Source: [Eubacterium] yurii subsp. margaretiae ATCC 43715 | Lineage (GTDB): Bacteria; Bacillota; Clostridia; Peptostreptococcales; Filifactoraceae | Assembly: GCA_000146855.1 (NCBI GenBank) | Contig: GL405246.1 | Location: 1,871,576-1,901,885 of the forward strand | Reading direction: 5' to 3' | Length of the DNA stretch: 30,310 nucleotides | In this document: one piece after another, positions 26,359 to 30,310 of the stretch | Numbering within the stretch: the stretch's first letter is position 1 | How the letters are laid out: every line of letters starts with the position of its first letter | Notes under the pieces: model-generated | Seen by the model: the letters and a program-made list of their open reading frames with translations, nothing else | The model's database searches: none | What the model was told of the DNA's origin: nothing | Made by a program: the position numbers and the translations under genes

Positions 26359-28218
26359 TTATTCTAAATTCAATATGCCAAACTTACCATCTTTTTCCAA
26401 AATAATGGTATTATTAAAAGGTAAATGAATCGCATCATATTTCACATCTACTACTATTTTCCATTTTTCATCAATAATACCTATTTTTTTATCTTTCCCA
26501 AGAAGATGCAAATTTTTTGAATAACGACCTATAATGTCATATTCGACAGGTATAATCTCTTTCCCTGTCTTATCTATAAGCCCCATCTTTTCATTTAAGC
26601 TCACCCATGCTACACCTAAAATAGCTTTAGAGGATTTATCATATTTAGGACTTATTACCTCCTTACCTGCTGTATCTACAAAACCAACCTTTTCATCTAT
26701 TGTTACATCTGCTAATCCACCGGAAAAACTTGAAACTTTATCATATTTAAACTTAGTTATCTCTTTGCCATTTTTATCTATAAATGCCCATTTATCACCT
26801 ATTCTTACCTGAGCAAATCCTTCTCTAAAATTTGTTCCTTTATCATATTTTACAGCTATTACTTCTTTTCCATTTTTATCTATATATCCCCACTTATCAC
26901 CTAATTTCACCAATGCCCTGCCTTCTGAAAAATATTCAGCATCATCATATTTAATCTTTGTTACTTCTTTTCCACTCTTATCTATAAAGCCAAATTTGCC
27001 ATTCAATTTTACCTTTGACAAATTTTCAGAAAAACCCCAAACATCATCATATTTTATATCAATTATGACTTTTCCACTCTTATCTACATATCCACTTTTT
27101 TCACCTATCTTCACTTCTGCAATACCATCTTCAAAATTTGTAATATAATCATATTTTATACTTACAACCTCTTTACCGCTCTTATCTATATATCCACATT
27201 TTTCATCTATGTCAGCAAATGCAATGCCGTCTCTAAAATCTGTTATATAATCATATTTTGGACTTATGACTTCTTTACCGCTCCTATCAATATAGCCCCA
27301 TTTTTTATCACTTTTAACATGTATAAAATCCTCTTCGACTCTACTGATATTTTCGTACTTCGGCCTTACTATCTCCCTGCCGTTTTTATCTACAAGTCCG
27401 CATTTTCCATCTATCTCAACCTTTGCTAAGCCACCATAAAAAAAATCTGCTTCATCATATTTAAATTCAACTACTTCATTACCTTTATTATCTATATACC
27501 CCCAACGCCCATTTAATTTTACAGCTGATAATCCATCTGAAAAGCTTAAAACATCATCATATTTACATTTTACTACTTCACTGCCTTTATTATCTATAAA
27601 TCCATACTTACCATCTCTTTTTATTTCTATTAAATCACTATCAAAAACAAAATCAAAAGAATACCCCTCATCCAATACCTCCCTTTCTACCATAATAGAG
27701 TTTACTATATTCTTTGAAATCTTATCCATAAAATCTACTTTATAATAATCGGTATTTTCATCATATATGGCTAAGGCTATTGTTTCCACAAAGTCATAAT
27801 GTTTATCATATTTCTTGTCTATCCAAAACACATTTTTTTCAGCTTTTTTAATCTTCTCAGCAAAAATTTGACTCTCTTTGTAAGGTACAAAATCAGTTAC
27901 TCTTTGACTATTTTTAATTTTAGAATTTTCAGACAAAGTTGTAGAATCATCTGTTTTTGGACTTTGTATAAGATTGGAATCTTCGTTTTTTACAGACTTA
28001 TCTGTCAAATTTGAATTATCCTTTATCGTTGAGTTTTCGACCAAACTTGTACTCTTATTTTCTTCAGAGTTTTCAGCAAATATTGATATTGCTTGTATAT
28101 TTAATAATATAAGTAATAGTATTAGAAAATATATCACATTATTAGCTTGTCCAGATTTTATAGCTGATTTTACCAGCTCAATAGAAATAATTTTTTGTTG
28201 TTCAAGGTTACTTTTCAT
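26359..28218 (-). CDS. WG-repeat exported protein F, with Ser/Thr/Asn-rich spacer
   Basis: 619 residues with the same plan as gene D: N-region (MKSNLEQQKIISIELVKSA), hydrophobic segment ending SIFA-EN, Asn/Ser/Thr-rich spacer (about 45-105), family module (KIKKAEKNVFWIDKKYDKHY), twelve WG repeats and the half repeat NNTIILEKDGKFGILNLE. Repeat 12 carries KWKIVV in place of the usual KGKIVV. The N-region matches gene C better than gene D, so the start of the gene and its body have different closest relatives. The start used is the ATG at 28218, after GGAGG at 28227-28231; an ATG at 28233 overlaps that site. Confidence 0.88.
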   Translation of the reverse strand: MKSNLEQQKIISIELVKSAIKSGQANNVIYFLILLLILLNIQAISIFAENSEENKSTSLVENSTIKDNSNLTDKSVKNEDSNLIQSPKTDDSTTLSENSKIKNSQRVTDFVPYKESQIFAEKIKKAEKNVFWIDKKYDKHYDFVETIALAIYDENTDYYKVDFMDKISKNIVNSIMVEREVLDEGYSFDFVFDSDLIEIKRDGKYGFIDNKGSEVVKCKYDDVLSFSDGLSAVKLNGRWGYIDNKGNEVVEFKYDEADFFYGGLAKVEIDGKCGLVDKNGREIVRPKYENISRVEEDFIHVKSDKKWGYIDRSGKEVISPKYDYITDFRDGIAFADIDEKCGYIDKSGKEVVSIKYDYITNFEDGIAEVKIGEKSGYVDKSGKVIIDIKYDDVWGFSENLSKVKLNGKFGFIDKSGKEVTKIKYDDAEYFSEGRALVKLGDKWGYIDKNGKEVIAVKYDKGTNFREGFAQVRIGDKWAFIDKNGKEITKFKYDKVSSFSGGLADVTIDEKVGFVDTAGKEVISPKYDKSSKAILGVAWVSLNEKMGLIDKTGKEIIPVEYDIIGRYSKNLHLLGKDKKIGIIDEKWKIVVDVKYDAIHLPFNNTIILEKDGKFGILNLE

Positions 28219-28233
28219 AATAGTTTCCTCCAT

Positions 28234-28551
28234 TTCTTATATAATAATTTGAATATATTATAACAATTATTGATATATCGACATTATTACTAATACTACA
28301 TTCTAATAACATAAAGAATAAAATATTTTCAGTGCATTTATAATAGAGTTATTAATCCTATACTTTTTTAAAACTGTTGATGAAAATTATCCACAATACT
28401 AAACTCTATTTAAACTATAGATTATACACTTGTTATACCCTTTAGCATATCTTTTGTTAAAAAACATTTAGTGCATAAATTTTAATAAAATAATTCAATT
28501 ATTCTATTAGATTTTAATATAAATCAAATAGATAATAGTATAAGTCTTTCT
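28234..28551. other. Intergenic region between WG genes F and G
   Basis: 318 AT-rich bases with no gene. The part next to gene F resembles the leaders of genes C and E (TTTCCTCCATTTCTTATATAA). A lone TTATCCACA (28387-28395) looks like a DnaA box, but is single. No clear terminator or consensus promoter is visible, so read-through from gene G is possible. Confidence 0.4.
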
Positions 28552-30096
28552 TTATTTTATGGTTAATACACCAATTTTTCCATCTTTTTGCAATAAAATG
28601 GTATTTCCTATAAGCTTACTTATAAAATCATATTTTACATCAAGTACTACCTTACCACTTATATCAATCAATCCTTGTTTATTGTCTTTTACTACAAATA
28701 TCAAACCTTTAGAATAGTTAGACTCATAATCCTCTATATAATCGTCTGTATAGTCGTATTTTATAGCTATTACTTCTTTTCCGCTCTTATCTATAAAGCC
28801 TTCTTTTTTGTTTATCCCAACTTTTGCCACATCATTTGAAAACAATCCTGCATCATCATACTTAGGAGTTATTACCTCTTTGCCACTCTTATCTATATAT
28901 CCGCGCTTCCCATTAAGCCACACCATTGCCATACCATCATAGAAAGTTACTATACTATCATATTTAGGAATAGTTATTAGCTTTCCTGTCTTATCTATCA
29001 TCCCCCATTTGTCATCTATATTCACATTTGCTAATCCATCTTTAAACCTTTCTACATCGTCATATTTTAGACTTATTATCTCTTTGCCTTTTTTGTCTAT
29101 AAAGCCACTTTTCTTATTTAATTTCACCACTGCCAGATCTTCTGAAAAATCGTCAGCATAATCATATTTAGGACTTACTACCTCTCTACCTTTTTTATCT
29201 ACATATCCCCACTTTTTACCTAATTTAACTGCTATAAGACCTTCTGAGAAATCTTTTGCTTCATCATATTTTATCTTTATAACTTCCTTCCCGCTTTTAT
29301 TTATAAAGCCTATTTTTTTGTCTTTGCGAACCTCTGCCAATCCATCTGTAGTAAACCCTATAATATTATCATATATAAAAGGTATTACAACTTTTTCACT
29401 CTTATCTATACATCCATACTTTCCATCTTTTCCAACTACTATCAAGTCATCAGGAAATCCGTAAATATCATCATATTTTATATCAATTACTACTTTTCCA
29501 TTTTTATTAATATATCCATATTTATCACCAATTCTTACTTTTACATATCCTTCAAAAAAAGAATCAACGTCATCATATTTAGGGCTTATTATTTCTTTTT
29601 CTTTTTCATCTACAAATCCCCATTTATCTCCTAATTTTACTGTCAGTAATCCATCTTTATATTCTCTTATTTCATCATACTTACATTTTATGAATTCTTT
29701 TCCTGTATTATCTACAAATCCATATTTACCGTCTTTTTTTATAAACACAAGACCATTAACATAAACAAAGTCATAACCCAAATTTGTAAATGAATAATAA
29801 TAATCTCTATCTACATATTTAGTATTTAATATCTTTTTTGAAGTTTTATCCAAAAAAACAAGATTAATATATTTTCCTTCTTTATTGTCTATAACCCCAG
29901 CTATAGTTTCTCCAAAGTTATAATATCTATCATATTTTTTATCAGACCAAATAATATTTTTTTCAGCTCTTTTTATCTTGTCTCCCAGAATAAAACTTTG
30001 AGCAGATATTGAGTTTGTCCGCAAATTTAATAAAGTAAGTACCATCACTAAAAATACAATAACTACACTTATTGATTTTAATCGACTTTTATACAT
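28552..30096 (-). CDS. WG-repeat exported protein G, first gene of the array
   Basis: 514 residues: short basic N-region, signal segment ending SISA-QS, family module (GDKIKRAEKNIIWSDKKYDRYY), eleven full WG repeats and a half repeat (NTILLQKDGKIGVLTIK). The last full unit carries an eight-residue acidic insertion (IEDYESNYSKG). The ATG at 30096 follows a TTAAGGAG site by about 7 bases. A promoter at 30157-30185 lies upstream, so this is the likely head of the WG transcript that runs down to the methyltransferase at 18782. No anchoring signal is found beyond the N-terminal hydrophobic segment. Confidence 0.87.
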   Translation of the reverse strand: MYKSRLKSISVVIVFLVMVLTLLNLRTNSISAQSFILGDKIKRAEKNIIWSDKKYDRYYNFGETIAGVIDNKEGKYINLVFLDKTSKKILNTKYVDRDYYYSFTNLGYDFVYVNGLVFIKKDGKYGFVDNTGKEFIKCKYDEIREYKDGLLTVKLGDKWGFVDEKEKEIISPKYDDVDSFFEGYVKVRIGDKYGYINKNGKVVIDIKYDDIYGFPDDLIVVGKDGKYGCIDKSEKVVIPFIYDNIIGFTTDGLAEVRKDKKIGFINKSGKEVIKIKYDEAKDFSEGLIAVKLGKKWGYVDKKGREVVSPKYDYADDFSEDLAVVKLNKKSGFIDKKGKEIISLKYDDVERFKDGLANVNIDDKWGMIDKTGKLITIPKYDSIVTFYDGMAMVWLNGKRGYIDKSGKEVITPKYDDAGLFSNDVAKVGINKKEGFIDKSGKEVIAIKYDYTDDYIEDYESNYSKGLIFVVKDNKQGLIDISGKVVLDVKYDFISKLIGNTILLQKDGKIGVLTIK

Positions 30097-30156
30097 TTTT
30101 TTCTCCTTAAAATTATATACTGATATTCCATTAAAAAATAAAATATTCTAATAGTA

Positions 30157-30185
30157 ATTATATAAAAATGTTGCACTTACGTTAA
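30157..30185 (-). promoter_or_regulatory. Probable promoter of the WG array
   Basis: TTAACG (30180-30185) and a perfect TATAAT (30157-30162) are 17 bases apart on the minus strand. The -35 is weak (4 of 6). It gives a leader of about 55 bases before WG gene G. Confidence 0.5.
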
Positions 30186-30274
30186 CAATCTATCAATAAA
30201 AATTTTTATGTAAGCAAAAACTTAAAATATTAACTTTTTTAAAGAAAGTAATCAAACAAGCTTATTCAAATTAT

Positions 30275-30309
30275 AATATGTGCTATATATTATATACATA
30301 GCACATATT
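30275..30309. repeat. Inverted repeat at the window edge
   Basis: AATATGTGCTAT (30275-30286) and ATAGCACATATT (30298-30309) are perfect inverted repeats around an AT-only centre that extends the pairing. It lacks a T tract, so it could be an operator or the end of an upstream gene outside the window. Confidence 0.45.
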
Positions 30310-30310
30310 T

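Larger units (their letters stand above)
24814..28233 (-). repeat. Tandem duplication, unit 2 (WG genes E and F)
   Basis: The partner of 21384-24813. Genes E and F correspond to C and D in order, length and repeat number, and the hairpin-bearing spacer is shared. The two units are directly adjacent, as expected from unequal crossing-over. Confidence 0.75.

Noticed and set aside
20428..27000. Plus-strand frames of about 60-130 codons opposite the WG genes
   Set aside because: They are antisense shadows created by the periodic WG codons (recurrent Leu/Ser/Pro patterns), lack binding sites, and repeat with the same period as the WG units.
28387..28395. DnaA box TTATCCACA
   Set aside because: A single box with no cluster, no AT-rich unwinding repeats and no replication genes nearby; expected by chance in AT-rich DNA.
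15550..30096. Possible CRISPR or short tandem DNA repeats
   Set aside because: The periodicity is about 102 bases, follows the coding frame, and varies at the DNA level; there are no identical repeats with unique spacers.

Overview
The window is AT-rich DNA from a low-GC, Gram-positive anaerobe of the Clostridia. The evidence is strong AGGAGG-type ribosome binding sites, TTG/GTG starts, a T-box riboswitch, an S-layer-homology (SLH) surface protein and an iron-type alcohol dehydrogenase. The gene mix resembles oral Peptostreptococcaceae, but that placement is inference. Every gene except two (the small gene at 14806 and the carboxypeptidase at 17409) lies on the minus strand.

Left part (1-8300): a small membrane-anchored protein of unknown function; a large exported SLH protein with FIVAR-like helical repeats and two NEAT-like domains; then a three-gene operon (GT2 glycosyltransferase fused to a GtrA-like membrane domain, phosphodiester glycosidase/NAGPA-like protein, four-TM protein) that looks like surface-glycan work. 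Between them lie decayed pieces: a short inverted-end element, a truncated MITE-like repeat, and the C-terminal remnant of a second SLH gene.

Middle (8300-14210): a GlsB/YeaQ-like small membrane protein with two good promoters, an iron-containing alcohol dehydrogenase with a sigma-A promoter and a palindromic operator-like site, and a polar amino-acid ABC importer (binding lipoprotein, permease, ATPase) behind a complete T-box leader, probably of tyrosine type.

Right part (14400-30310): two 230-bp MITE-like elements with 16-bp terminal inverted repeats flank a single plus-strand gene of the DUF6578 type. Then comes a seven-member family of exported WG-repeat proteins (about 75 full repeats by my count), interrupted by a D,D-carboxypeptidase and a methyltransferase. 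Six WG genes (28552-30096 down to 19623-21365) and the methyltransferase run in one direction, probably as a partly co-transcribed array. The array contains a 3.4-kb tandem duplication and mosaic N-termini, so it appears to evolve by duplication and recombination.

The most unusual signal is that three genes for exported or membrane-anchored proteins (7210, 16956, 17409) have a good ribosome binding site and ATG one base out of frame with the long reading frame, with a short homopolymer in between. This could be sequencing error, phase variation or programmed slippage. Comparing the WG array, the MITE-flanked gene and these frame breaks with related strains would show whether this is a variable surface locus.
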